The notes under the pieces: model-generated
What the model was told of the DNA's origin: nothing
Database searches by the model: none
The model's input: only the letters and a program-made list of their open reading frames with translations
Program-made: the position numbers and the translations under genes
Shown: piece by piece, positions 33,101-44,624 of the stretch
Position numbering within the stretch: position 1 is the first letter of the stretch
Layout of the letters: every line of letters begins with the position of its first letter
Source: Magnolia sinica
Taxonomy: Eukaryota; Streptophyta; Magnoliopsida; Magnoliales; Magnoliaceae
Direction: 5' to 3'
Assembly (NCBI RefSeq): GCF_029962835.1
Contig: NC_080582.1
Coordinates: 74,582,177-74,646,176, forward strand
DNA: 64,000 nt

Positions 33101-33423
33101 ACGTCAAAGCATGCGATCATTCCTCGAGCTGAAAAATGAAAAAGAAAAAGCTCTAACATCCAAAAAGTACGGTAAAACTCCAATGTGTGGCCCACCTTCT
33201 CGAAATGCATCGACGGTTTCTTTTCTCTCTCTCTTCGAAACTTCAATGTTTCAAATTTCAGTGGGCCCCACTTAAGTACACGCGGTATGCGCACCGAAAG
33301 CACACGAATTTCCCGCGTTAAGTTTGTGGTGGGCCATTCCCAATCTCAAATGCGTGTTGGGACTTCCCGCCCACCCTATATTTAAACGGTAGATATACGT
33401 TCACGTCACCTTGTGAGATTCTA

Positions 33424-33780
33424 TGTTAGTTCACCATTATTTAAAATATGGTTATTGACTCATCCCCTCCGTGTAGGAATGATCTACAGCTATCTAGACC
33501 ATCCAAATTGTGGGTTACATCGTGGATGAAGCATATTTCCAAAATCACACTGATCAAGAAATCCTAGTCATCCAATTGATAGTTATAAGTGGACGGTTAA
33601 AAGTAAAATAGTGAACGGTCCAAATTCGAATGAAAATCAGATGGTTGCTATTATATTCATATTATAGTTATTGGGAATTTCATCCAAAAGTGGGTCAGTG
33701 ATTTGGACGGTTTGAATTGCTTTACAACATGCCATGTGCTAAAGGTTGGAGAGTCACCATCATTTTGCTAAACTTACACA
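33424..33780. mobile_element. Foldback element F2, copy 1
   Basis: It begins TTCACCATTATTTAAAATATGG and ends GAGTCACCATCATTTTGC. Internal phrases ATCTAGACCATCCAAATTGTG, AAAATCAGATGGTTGCTAT and GATTTGGACGGTTTG are shared with the copies at 40162 and 45852. Confidence 0.7.
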
Positions 33781-34149
33781 TTGCCCTTGACAGCAACTGA
33801 TAGAAATTGTAACCGGTACGCATCCTTGCATAACATACACAAACTTCCAGTTCTCAGAAGTGACGTCCATGATTTTATAATCCAGACCAATGGTCTGTTG
33901 GGGCCCACCGTGGATTGGGGAATTCATAAAAATATCCCAGATTCAAAAGTACCAGTGATCAAGATTAGAAAACTTTTTAACTGATTGTGGACCGTTCTTG
34001 TATCTCTTCTCAACCGTTTATTTTGCAGGTGAGAAATCGTAGATAGTTCTACCGAGGAGGGATAGATTCATGTCGTGCTCCATTCATGGTAGTAGACAAC
34101 AGACCAATGGTCTGGATTGCTTAATTTAAAACAGTGTGAAACTGTGCCG
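33781..34149. other. Intergenic, no gene seen
   Basis: A partial F1-like phrase (TGGTCTGTTGGGGCCCACCG) occurs near 33890. Nothing else is recognised. Confidence 0.4.
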
Positions 34150-34650
34150 GACGTGGATTGTGTAGCGAGGAGCGTGGTGTGAATTCCTTGTGGGGCCCAC
34201 TGAGATGAATGTGTTTTATCCACGCCGTCCATACATTTTTACAGATCATTTAAAACTAGGATATTAAAATTGAAGCATATCCAAATCTCAAGTGGACCAC
34301 ACCACAGGAAACAGTGGGGATTGAACGCCTACTGTCCAAAATTTCTTGGGGACTACAGAAGCTTTGGATCAAGCTGATATTTGTATTTTTACTTCATCCA
34401 GGTCTTTGTGACCTTATCAACGGGTTAGATGATATATAAACATAAATGTGGGCCCTACGAAGCTTTCAACGGTGGAGAACTGTTTTCTGTGGTGTGGTCC
34501 ACCTGAGATTTGGATATACTTAAAATTGTGGGCCCTTTCGGTAAAATAAGCTGTAAAAATGGATTCACGGGTGGATAAAAAACATATCATATGGTGGGCC
34601 CCACAGAAAATCCACCTCAGTACAGATTCCGCGTCCAATTGTACCTAAAT
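34150..34650. mobile_element. Foldback element F1, copy 6
   Basis: The outer ends GGACGTGGATTGTGTAGCGA and the complement of 34612-34636 (GGACGCGGAATCTGTACTGA) agree at about 17 of 22 positions. The arms CTTGTGGGGCCCACTGAGATG and ATATGGTGGGCCCCACAG are inverted. The full core is present. Confidence 0.75.
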
Positions 34651-34699
34651 GCGAGTACAGATATCATACAACATAGGAAAAACCGCGTGTACTGTGCAA

Positions 34700-35215
34700 T
34701 ACGGACGTACGGATTTTGCAGAGAGGAGCTCACCGCGTGTGGGTTCTCTGTGAGGCCCACCATGATGTATATGTTTTATCCACTCCGTCCATCCGTTTTT
34801 TCAGATATTTTTACGGTTGAATCTAAAAATTGAAGCATGTAGAAAGCTGAAGTGGTCCACATCATAGGAAGCAGTGGAAATTGAATATCTACCATTGAAA
34901 ACTTCCTGGAGCCCACAGAAGTTTTAGATCAAGCTGATGTTTGTATTTTCCCTTCATCCAGATCTACGTGACCTAATGAACCGGTTAGATAACAAAAGAA
35001 CATCACTGTGGACCGTAGGAAGGTTTCAACGGTGGATGTCATTATCCCCACCGTTTTCTTTGGTGCGGTGCACCTGAGCTTTGGATATGTTTCAATTTTC
35101 AGCTCATGCCAGCCAAGAAAACGGATGAAGCAGGTGGATAAGACACTTACATCACGGTGGGTCCCACAGGATCCATACCACGCCATACGAAATCCGCGTC
35201 TGTGCAATACACGTA
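34700..35215. mobile_element. Foldback element F1, copy 7
   Basis: The arms TGAGGCCCACCATGATGTAT and ACATCACGGTGGGTCCCACA are inverted, with a GCGGATT-type outer end. The core includes CTTCATCCAGATCTACGTGACC and TCAACGGTGGATGTCATTATC. It lies 50 bases after copy 6 in the same orientation. Confidence 0.75.
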
Positions 35216-35414
35216 GTGTTAAATAGGTGGGCCACACAAGGTGCATGGATGGACCGTGGGCATGATTTCTGCACCTGTGGTGTGTCCCATCTGAGTTTTT
35301 GCTGGGGATGATTGGTGGATGTACGGTGCCACGAGGAGTCACGCCAAATGGATGGCTTTGATTCTACAAGCACATCACGGATGGGCCATTTACGGCTCGA
35401 ACTTCGGTCCTAAG

Positions 35415-35905
35415 CAACTGTACATTCGAGCTGTGTGGGGCCCATCCGTGATGTGCATGTAGAATCCAAACCATACTTATGGTGACTCGCCTCATCTTCA
35501 CCGTAAATTTCAATAATTATCGTGACCCAAATTTCTGGTTGGACACCGTAGGGAGCAATGTACAATCGCGAATAGGACCTAGTTATTCAAGTCGTTTAGC
35601 TCATCTGAATTTTCGAATGGCCTGATTTCTGGCGTGTCCATTCATTCCGTTTCCTTTCACCTGATGAATGGTTTGGATGCTGTATTAGAAAACTATGGAC
35701 GCCATATTACATCTGGAAGTTTCAAAGGTAGGCGTGGTCCTGCCAATGTCTTTCAATGCTCCCATTGATATGGCCCACCAGAGTTATGGATCAGGACGGG
35801 TTTTGAAATCTAGATCTAACACAGCAATGCACACCAGATGCACGGCGAGGATTTCACGTGAACATCATGGTGGGATCCACACAGCTCGAACGTGCGGTAG
35901 CTTAA
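35415..35905. mobile_element. Foldback element F1, copy 8, TCGAGCT-type ends
   Basis: The ends CATTCGAGCTGTGTGGGGCC and the complement of 35865-35895 (CGTTCGAGCTGTGTGG) are inverted. The centre differs from the standard F1 core, so it is a distinct subfamily. Confidence 0.65.
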
Positions 35906-35949
35906 CGTTCGGACGCGTATGAACAAGACCATAGCGATTGTTACCCATG

Positions 35950-36455
35950 GAAGTGGATTGCTCGTAACCCTGCCACCCGGGTGGCGGGCTTTGTAGGGCC
36001 CACCGTGATGTATGTGTTTTATCCACGCCGTCCATCATTTTTTTCAGATCATTTTAGAACATGATCCCTGAATTGAAGAATATCCAATACTCAAGTGGAC
36101 CACACGAAAGGAAACAAGGGTGACTGAGACCCACCGTTCAAAACTTCTTGGGGGACAGAAGTTTTGGATCAAGCTGATATTTGTGTTATTTTTCTCCTTC
36201 ATCCAGGTCTGTATGACCTTATCAACAGGTTGGATGGAAGAAAAACATCACGGTGGACCCTGGAAAGGTTTAAACGGTGGGTGTCATGATCCCCACTGTT
36301 TCCTATGGTGCGGTCCACTTGAGACTTCGATCTGCTTCATTTTTGAAATGATGCATTAAAATAAGTTGGAACAACGGATGGACGGCGTTGATATAGAATA
36401 AATAGATCAAGGTGGGCCCCACAGAGCCCACCACCAGGGAATCAGCTTCCCTTGT
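35950..36455. mobile_element. Foldback element F1, copy 9
   Basis: The arms TAGGGCCCACCGTGATGTAT and CAAGGTGGGCCCCACAGAGC are inverted. The core (CAAGTGGACCACACGAAAGG, GGATCAAGCTGATATTTGTG) is complete. Partial flanking ends GTGGCGGGCT / AGCCCACCACC extend the pairing. Confidence 0.75.
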
Positions 36456-36774
36456 ACGGATGTTCCAGTGACCGTCCATTTTCATCATCAGGTAATTGGG
36501 GTCTAACAGCGTGTTGGGATTTCCTGTCCAACATACATGGTGTGGCCCACTGGTTAGGATCCTATACGCGTGCCACGTGTACAACGCGGAAAGAGACGGC
36601 AGCATCTTGAAAAGAAAAGAAAGAGTCAACACCACCACTACTCCCTTTAACTTCCCTCCCAAGTAACCTGAGATGAGAGAGAAATTGGCTTTCCGCCGGC
36701 TTGGAAGTTATTTGCTACTCTGGCAGCGTTTCACGCTTGCTACACAGGCACTAAGAAAATGAATACACTGCATA

Positions 36775-37190
36775 GACTAATTTAAATTAAACCGTCTAAA
36801 TTGTAGGATCCACTGCCTCTAAGTGATATAATCAAAGTCAGATTGTTTGAGCAATCCTAAACTCTGATTCGTGGACACCAGTTCGTTGAAACAGGACCGG
36901 TGGATTTTTATTTTTATTTTTTTCATTTTTAACCTCTGATTCGGTACACTAGTTCGTTGAAATAAGACCGTTGAATTTTTTAATTTTTAACCACCGATGA
37001 ATATCCACTAATCTGATATTTAGATAAGTAGGCCCAAGTTCTGACCTTCGTCCCATAATCTGGACTTTTGTTTTTGAATTAGATGCGTGCCACGTAAGCA
37101 ATTTATGAGTGCCTACGTATCTTCCATCACACTCTGCCAGAGTATCGGAGCTATTCTCTTGTATTATATATACACGCATGCCTCCGCAAC
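36775..37190. repeat. Duplicate of the chorismate mutase upstream region
   Basis: It matches 39625-39960 in the same order (AAATTAAACCGT, CTCTGATTC, ATTCGTTGAA-like, CCAGAGTATC, TGTATTATATATA, GCATGCCTCCGCA). It also contains an internal repeat of the TTCGTTGAAA phrase. No coding part follows, because an F1 element lies right after it. Confidence 0.75.
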
Positions 37191-37191
37191 A

Positions 37192-37622
37192 GGGAGCGGA
37201 TAGGGTGCGGTCCTGACCGTGGGGCCCACCTTGATGCATGTATTGTATATCCACACTATCCATCCGTTTTTCCATATCATTTTAGTGGATTATCCCAAAA
37301 GTGAAGCATATCAAAATCTTAGGTGGACCACACCACATAAAACAGTGGTGGTTGATATCTTTGTGACCTTATCAACGGGTTGGATGGAAAATAAAGTGGG
37401 AATTAATGTGGGCCTGCGAAGTTTTCAGTGGTGGGGTTCAATCACTAGTATTTCCTGTGATTCGGTCCACCTGAGGTTTGGATCTGCTTCATTTTTTGAC
37501 TCATTCCCTAAATGTATTTTGAAAACGTATGGACGGTGTGGATATACAATACATGCATCAAGGTGGGCCCCACTGTCAGGGACGCACTGTATTGGGTGGG
37601 GCCGAGGCCGCACCTAATCCGC
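37192..37622. mobile_element. Foldback element F1, copy 10
   Basis: The outer ends GCGGATAGGGTGCGGTCC and the complement of 37605-37621 (GCGGATTAGGTGCGGCC) are well matched. The arms CGTGGGGCCCACCTTGATGC and CATCAAGGTGGGCCCCAC are nearly perfect. The core is shortened by ~70 bases. Confidence 0.8.
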
Positions 37623-37744
37623 TTACCCACAACCACGTCATCCAAGCGTACTATATACGCACTCTGCCTCAGTATTCAAAAGTTCTTCGCTTTTGTATCG
37701 GCACCGAAGGGGGAATTTATGCCACTCGGATAGCGACGGACCGG

Positions 37745-38195
37745 ATTCGGTAGGGACCCTGTCAGTATCCACTTGGGTACGGGTCAGTGCTGGAAAAGCT
37801 CTGTGGGCCCCAACATGATAGTATGGGTATATCCACTCCGTCCATCCATATTACGAACTCATTTTTGGGGATAATCCTACAATTGAGGCTGATCCAAATA
37901 TCAAGTGGACCACACCACCGGAAACAGTAGTGATTCAACATCCACCGTTAAAACTTTCTATGGCCCACTGATATGTTTATTTGCCATCCAAACCGTTCAT
38001 AAGTTTACACAGATCTGGATGAAGGGAAAACACAAATATTAGCTTAATGGTAGACGTTCAATCACCACCGTTTCCTATGATGTGGTCCACCTGAGATTTA
38101 GATGGATGGACGGTGTAGATAAAATACATTAATCATGGTGGGACCCGCATAGCTTTTCGAGCACGTAAGTGGGTAGTGGAGGGTTGCTACTGAAT
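37745..38195. mobile_element. Foldback element F1, copy 11
   Basis: The ends GGATTCGGTAGGGACCCTG with GGAAAAGCTCTGTGGGCCCC pair with the complement of 38140-38195 (GATTCAGTAGCAACCCTC, GAAAAGCTATGCGGGTCCC). The core is in the order seen in copy 6. Confidence 0.75.
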
Positions 38196-39624
38196 CTGAG
38201 CCCCTCATCGAGTGGGCCGCACTTGTTCGAAATCAGATCTCCGTTCAATCGAACTTAAGTGGGGCCCACCAATCCACTAAACTGGATTTAAACTGGCCTA
38301 CCAAACGAAAGATGCTGAAGCGATTTGCGCGAGGAGAGATTGCTGAAAGAATATCTCGGCACGCGTGCCAACGGGGACACGTGCGTGGAAACCGTGCGGT
38401 AGTTAATATGAGGGGTCCAAAATCAGTAGGTTCGCGTCATCAGGTGGGCCACGAGTATATATATCGAGTATCGACCGTTACAGTTCTCTTCTAGCCGTCC
38501 ATTTTGGTCATGCCGGTGTGACCAACTTGTAGATCAAAGGAGATTGAATTTGGAACCAGGACATGCACGCTAGGGTCTCCATCTGATGAATGGCCTGGAT
38601 CTTCCACACATAAGTGAAGTTTGTCACGTGCCGCGAATCGCCTCTTCCGCGACTGGGCAAAGAGCCATGATTCAGCAATAGAAGCATCTCGAATTCTATT
38701 CCCACCACATGTGCGAGTGTGGGGATGCCTGTACAAGATCCAGGCCGTTCATCATGTGGGCCCCAACTTGTACATGGGGTTACCTGAATTTCAGTCTAAT
38801 CTAGTCGATATTTGACCCTCACCTGTATGTCGAATATGGTTTGTACCACTAACCGGCCAATATGAAATACTTTGACAAGATCAGGACCATTCATCAGGTG
38901 GGCCTCTACATAAACATATCCATAGTCCAACAATCAGGTCATTCCGGTTAGCAGGTCGACTATCCTGTCTGAGTAAATTAGAGAATTACAAACAAAATCC
39001 AACGGTTCGAATTTCATGTAAAGCCGACCAACCGCCCCAATCCCTAACACGTGTTTCAAGCGCCTCTCCAATCTCTCCTCGCAGTGTCGGAAATCCGACG
39101 TACGAGGTATTAATTACACAATACAGGGCGGAATATTTTCAAAATATCAACCGACGTTTAATTTTCTAAAAGTCGAGCCTATGGTTAACTGATCCAAACC
39201 GTTAATGTTATAGACCCCACTATGGATATGCAAATAAAATATAAATTTACAATGATGATTTATCCTAACAATTCGATAAATGGCCCACTAAAAAAATAAT
39301 ATAACGGTTCACATTCAACCAAGAAAAAGGAAATAATATATAACTACGGTATTCTAATCTAGCTTATTTTTAGTACATGATCTATCCATGGAGGGAAAGA
39401 TCAATCCAATGGTTAGGATCACTTAGAAATGAGGCCCACTAATAAAAGCTGAAAATCCGAAGGCAACCGTACAAACTCTACTCGCGAAATCAACTCACCA
39501 AACCCACACGCGAACTCCACGCTTCCGCGCCTTCCGCCAAAATGAACGGTCGGAGCTTTTATTTGATACTCTGATACCGTACGGTGGTCAATACGCATGC
39601 ACCAAGAATCAAACACGTGGAAAA
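38196..39624. other. Intergenic, scattered foldback fragments
   Basis: No gene seen. Near 38570-38910 are three related pieces (GATGAATGGCCTGGATCTTCC; ATCCAGGCCGTTCATCATGTG; GATCAGGACCATTCATCAGG) in mixed orientation, resembling the F4 fragment at 44915. The rest is unremarkable AT-rich sequence. Confidence 0.45.
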
Positions 39625-39960
39625 TATTAAATTAAATTAAACCGTACAAATCATGGAAACCATTGTAACGAAGCCATAATCCCAAAATCAGATTGGATGG
39701 ATAATTCCAACCTCTGATTCTTGGGACACCATTCGTTGAAGTAGAACCATTGGATGTCTTTCTTTATAACCGTCCAACATTTGCCCGCTAACCCGATAGC
39801 CTGATGTGTATAGTTTCATTTGAATTACTTGCGTCCTACGTATGACATTTTAAAGTAATTTCTAAGGCCTGCGTATCACGCATCACACCTCACACGCGGC
39901 CAGAGTATCAAAGCTTTTCTCATGTATTATATATAGATGCATGCCTCCGCATTGAAGTCT
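39625..39960 (+). promoter_or_regulatory. Upstream region of chorismate mutase, duplicated at 36.8 kb
   Basis: It contains TATTATATATAGA at 39925-39937, a credible TATA box, followed by ATGCATGCCTCCGCA and a probable leader. It is homologous to 36775-37190. An ATG at 39976 begins a short upstream reading frame that runs into the CT repeat. It is probably the gene's original promoter, but 530 bases of mobile DNA now separate it from the coding start. Confidence 0.55.
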
Positions 39961-40011
39961 CCAAAACGCTCTGCAATGGCTTCTGCATTTCCGGAAGAGT
40001 CTGCAAATGGA

Positions 40012-40015
<4 letters not shown>

Positions 40016-40059
<44 letters not shown>
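40016..40059. repeat. (CT)n microsatellite, left half
   Basis: About 22 CT units in the leader of the chorismate mutase gene. The matching right half is at 40590-40623. Confidence 0.95.
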
Positions 40060-40060
<1 letters not shown>

Positions 40061-40587
40061 ACTGCCGTTACCGTCAGGTAACGGTAACGGCAATTATGAA
40101 ACGGAATAGATAGCGGGAAGATATTGAGAGGCGGTAACGTCGGGCTCATCGCCAAGAGTCCTATGATGTTTCGCCACTATTTTGAAAATGGTGGTGAGTC
40201 ATCTTCCTTACACGTAGCACACGTGTAGTGCTATCCAGACCATTCAAATTGTGGGGCGTATCTTGGATGGACCGTGTGTCTGAAATAACGCTGTCCAAGA
40301 AATCTAACCATCGTATTGATGACTAGAAAATGAACGGCTGCAAAAATCAGATGGTTACTATATCTTCTGCGTATTTTTGGGTTATGCTCTATCCATGATT
40401 TGTGTGTCGATTTGGACAGTCTGGATCACCGTTCAACTGCCTCATCCGTACGGTAGAAGAATCACCACCGTTTTTTTAAATGGTGCTAAACTATCGCAGG
40501 AATCTGGCGTTTGAAAATAACGCCTTGTAATCCATGACGTAACGCCATTACATACTATTTGGAAGGAGCGACTGATTCCGTTATAAC

Positions 40588-40590
<3 letters not shown>
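40060..40590. mobile_element. Element with GCCGTTA ends, inserted in a CT repeat
   Basis: It starts AACTGCCGTTACCGTCAGG and ends CCGTTATAACGGC, and the two ends are inverted around GCCGTTA. CT repeats flank both sides. It carries an F2 foldback element inside (40162-40495). No protein is encoded. Confidence 0.55.
40162..40495. mobile_element. Foldback element F2, copy 2, nested
   Basis: It begins CGCCACTATTTTGAAAATGG and ends ACCGTTTTTTTAAATGGTGC, sharing CATTCAAATTGTGGGGCGTA and AATCAGATGGTTACTAT with the other copies. It lies inside the GCCGTTA-ended element. Confidence 0.7.

Positions 40591-40623
<33 letters not shown>
40590..40623. repeat. (CT)n microsatellite, right half
   Basis: About 16 CT units, directly before the sequence leading to the chorismate mutase start codon. 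Confidence 0.95.
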
Positions 40624-40625
<2 letters not shown>

Positions 40626-40653
40626 CCGATTTCCTTTCTGGGTTTTCATTGCC

Positions 40654-43600
40654 ATGCTCTGTAATTACAGATTGCAAAACGGAAGCTCTGTTTGTGGGAA
40701 AACCTTCACTCTCGAATCGATCAGAGAGTGTCTGATCAGACAGGAAGACACCATCGTCTTCAATCTCATCGAGAGAGCGAAATACCCTCGAAACTCCTCT
40801 GTCTATGACGAATCCTCATCGAGAGTTCCGGGTTTTGAAGGATCCTTGCTGCATTTCTTCGTGAAAGAAACAGAGATTGTTCATGCAAAGGTGAGTTTTT
40901 CTTGGATTTTTGCATTGGTTTTGGATTTTATGATTGAATTGTTGTTTTTCGGATTGCATTTTGTTGTGTGATTGGTGCGTTGAATCAAGGGTCGTTGTTG
41001 GTTTTTCAGAATTCGGTTTCTATTTTGTTTCAATTTGTGAATTGGGTTTTTTCGAATTTTGATTTTTAACTATGCTGATTTGAATTTAGGTTTGTGACTT
41101 TTTTCAACTTTTCTAAAATTTCAATAGATGTGATTTTTTTATTTTTTATTTTAAGTAATTTTAATTAATTTGTGTGGGAATGTAGTTTTCTTGTTGTGTT
41201 CTTGTATTGCTTTGAAGGCTTGTATTTCATATCTTTTAGGATTAGGTTTTTGCAGTGATTAGCTTAGTACTAGGAGTTATAATTGCCCATGTTGTAATTC
41301 CATGTCACTAGCATGTGTTGCCCCATTGGGCCCACATGTAAAGATAGTCCAACGATCGGCACCGTCCATATTTTGGGTACTTCCTTTGATGGGCCATAAC
41401 AGAAGACTTGCACAGTATCGATGATTCTTTTAGGTGTAGGCTTTGTAGTGATTAGGAGTTCGCTTTGCGTATGTCGCAATTCAGTGTCATTAGCATGTAT
41501 TGCCCATTGGGGCCCACATTTAAAGATAGCCCAATGATCAGTACCTTCCATGTTATCACTGCTACTTTTGATGGGCCACAATAACAAACCTTACACTGAA
41601 TTGATCACACTTTTAGGCATAGACCTCACAGAGATTAGTTAGGACTTGGAGTTCATTTTCCATGTTGCAACTCAGTGTCACTTGCATGTGTTGCCTGATT
41701 GGGACCCATCTGTAAAGATAGTCGTATGATCAGCACTGTCCATTATTTTGGGGACTTCCTTTGACAGGCTAGAACAAGAAACTTACATTGAATTGATCGC
41801 ACCTTTATGTGTAGGCATCACAGTGATTAGTTAGGACTAGGAGTTCGTTTCACCTATGTCGCAACTCCGTGTCAACCCCATTGGGAAGCCACATGTGAAG
41901 ATAGTCTGCTTATCAGCACTGCCCATGTTGGGTACTTTGATGGGCCACAACAACAAAAAACACTTCACCAGATGGATGATTCTGGTTATCCTTATGTATA
42001 GCTGAATGTTGTAAAGAAAATTTTCAATGGCTTGCCACAAATCGATGGTCAGGATCATTCTTTCAAGGCGGTCATTGGACAACAGGCCATTCATGATATC
42101 ACCCAGAGGATGCCTTTTTTGAGCACGGGCAATATTTAACATGGGCCCCATGGGGTAATGCGTGCTGCTCATTTGGAGTCGAGGCATTGACAAAAAGAAC
42201 ATGTTATTTAGAAGTTGGTAGTGAACAATATCTCCCTTGAATGAGGTGTAAGTTCCAATGATTATGAATTTCATGTGCTTAACACAAGTGATCTATGAAT
42301 TGTTGTGATCTTAACAGTATGTAGCTTTTAGGAAAATAATGTCCTAATGCTACCATGACATTGTACATGTGATACGCTTGTTTAGTGATCAAGATTTAAG
42401 ACTATTATCCAAAAGGCCATCACTTGTATGGGTTGTGGCCCTAAAATCATGGTTAATGGATGATCCTAACCATCCGATCTTTGTGGGTTTGTCAGAGGGG
42501 GAAACTGAAAATATTCTTATAGAGATGACGTATATGATACCTATAACTGATCTTTTGTCGATTCTTTTTTTTCTTTTTCTTTTTTTGAAGATTATCTTTC
42601 ATCCATTCAATGTTGAAAATGTTAGAGTTTGTCCAAGGGAGGGAATTTTAAATATTCTAATAGACATGGCGTAAGTGATACCTATATCCTAAAAAGTTTT
42701 ATTCATTTTCAAAGGAAGAAGAAGTAGAAAAAACTTAGGAATCCATGGGAAATGGAAATTTCACCTTACTTGTGAGGTGAATTTTCTTTCATTTGGCTGG
42801 AGGCAATATTAACTCACAGCATTTCAGTTAACTTTCCCATATAAAATCCCCCAGTGTTCTTTATTTCAGGAGTTGAAGATTGTCCATGGAGAAGAATGTG
42901 TGAATATAGGATATATTTCTGGCTTGAAGGTGAAAGGAAATAATATATGTTCCTTTTATTGGAACTATAAGATTTAGATGATTACAGGATGTTGCCATGT
43001 GGCTTTGCAAGCCCCACATTCTTAAGGGGGAAAAAAAGGTTATTTCCCTTTCTCCACACACAAAGCCTTCATCTTCATACCATTTTTGCACTTTCTTAGG
43101 CTTTTCTTGGTTTAGTTTGCGATTTTCAGGATTTTTTCCCTTGGTAGAATCTCCAAATAATAATAATAGATAATCATAATGATAATAATAATAATAATGA
43201 GATCATAGCCGTGCCTAAATGAAAGATTTCTTTTCTTGATGCAAACAAAAGAGGTCAGTTTCATGATTTTTGGAAATTCTACTAAGGCTAGAAATTGCAT
43301 AAAATTTCCAAAATCACAAAAGATTTTTCTCCACTTTCTCAAATGGTAATGGGGCAAATGCAGCCTTTTAGATTCCCTCGAGGCAGACAAAATTGGCTGT
43401 TGTTTCACTGAAATAATTTTTGGTTCAAAATGTTGAGGGGATAACTTATTTATTTCCATTTAGTGAAACTGCACATTATCTCCGGGCATATTTCTTTTTG
43501 GTTCTCAAGAATATAAAAAATCAAGCTTTTAGTTTGTATAAGGGAAAGATAAGTTGTTGGGCATTGCTACCGAAACTTGGTTATTGTAAAGTTATAACTG

Positions 43601-44587
43601 CCAGCCACGATCAGAAGATGATAAGAAGCAAGCTCTGTTGCTTGTGGAATTATTATTGGTTAAAAAGTATAAGGCGGGCCCCACTTCACTCCAGTAACCT
43701 CCTAGGAAGCCAAAGCAAGTGGGTCCCTGCCACTTGTCTGATTTGGATAGATTATGCTCATTTTGACCAATAAAGTTATTTCTACTTGGATAAAACTCTG
43801 TTAATCATCACAGATAATCTGTTTTTCATAAAAGTCTAGCTTGTCGACTTCTTAGCTGTTCAGCTAAACCACATCTCTATTGGTCTCTATCAAAGATTTT
43901 AAAACTTGAAAACTCGATTTTACCCAAAGGTTTTTTGAGTCAAGTAACTCCATGGAGTTCTTCTAGAGTTTTCTTGGCAATATTTAATATATAAAATTTT
44001 GTAATATCTTGCCGAATTAAATTGGTTTTTTTCATCTAGTTTTTTTTTTTTTTTACTTTCCAAATGATGGCTTCAAGTGATGTGAGAGGTCGGGATCATT
44101 GGTTTGAAAAGGCTTAAGCCGCAAGGTGAAAAGGCTTATCCCTTGCCTTGAGGTTAAACAAGATTGCTTCAACACTAAATGTGAAAAAGGCTTACTCATT
44201 AGGCTTGAACATCAGACTGTTCATTGAAGTGAGCAGCTCAGCATCTCTCGCAGCTCAAACTACTGAAAGGAAATGGAAAGAAAGCCTTGGCGCTTAAACT
44301 GGAAGAGGCTTCTTTTCTTTCCGAACGCTTTTGGCCCTCTTAGGCTCTAACTGAAATGTACATTTGAATGCGTGTGGTGGGGGATTTAAAGGAAGAAAGG
44401 CCAATCCCCTTTTTGATAGTGGGCAGCTGATGATGATTTTTAAAGATTTATCTCCATTTGGCTGCTTAAGATTGGCCTCTGGCACTGACCAATGTGACTT
44501 TTGCTCTTTATGTGATTCGTCCATGAGTCTTCTGATTCTTGAATTTTACTGTCATAATGGGTATTTTGCAGTCAATGTTCAGTTAAG

Positions 44588-44624
<37 letters not shown>

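Noticed and set aside
36303..37617. Overlapping open frames on both strands (119, 108 and 132 codons)
   Set aside because: They lie in foldback elements whose palindromic arms produce similar frames on both strands.
39976..40059. Upstream ATG as the chorismate mutase start
   Set aside because: The frame enters a long Ser-Leu repeat from the CT tract and is cut off by inserted DNA. The start at 40654 gives the family's usual length.
41837..42274. 145-codon minus-strand frame
   Set aside because: It sits in the intron 1 tandem repeat of chorismate mutase and has no family resemblance.
43420..43773. 117-codon frame within intron 1
   Set aside because: No recognisable domain and no splice support; intron sequence.
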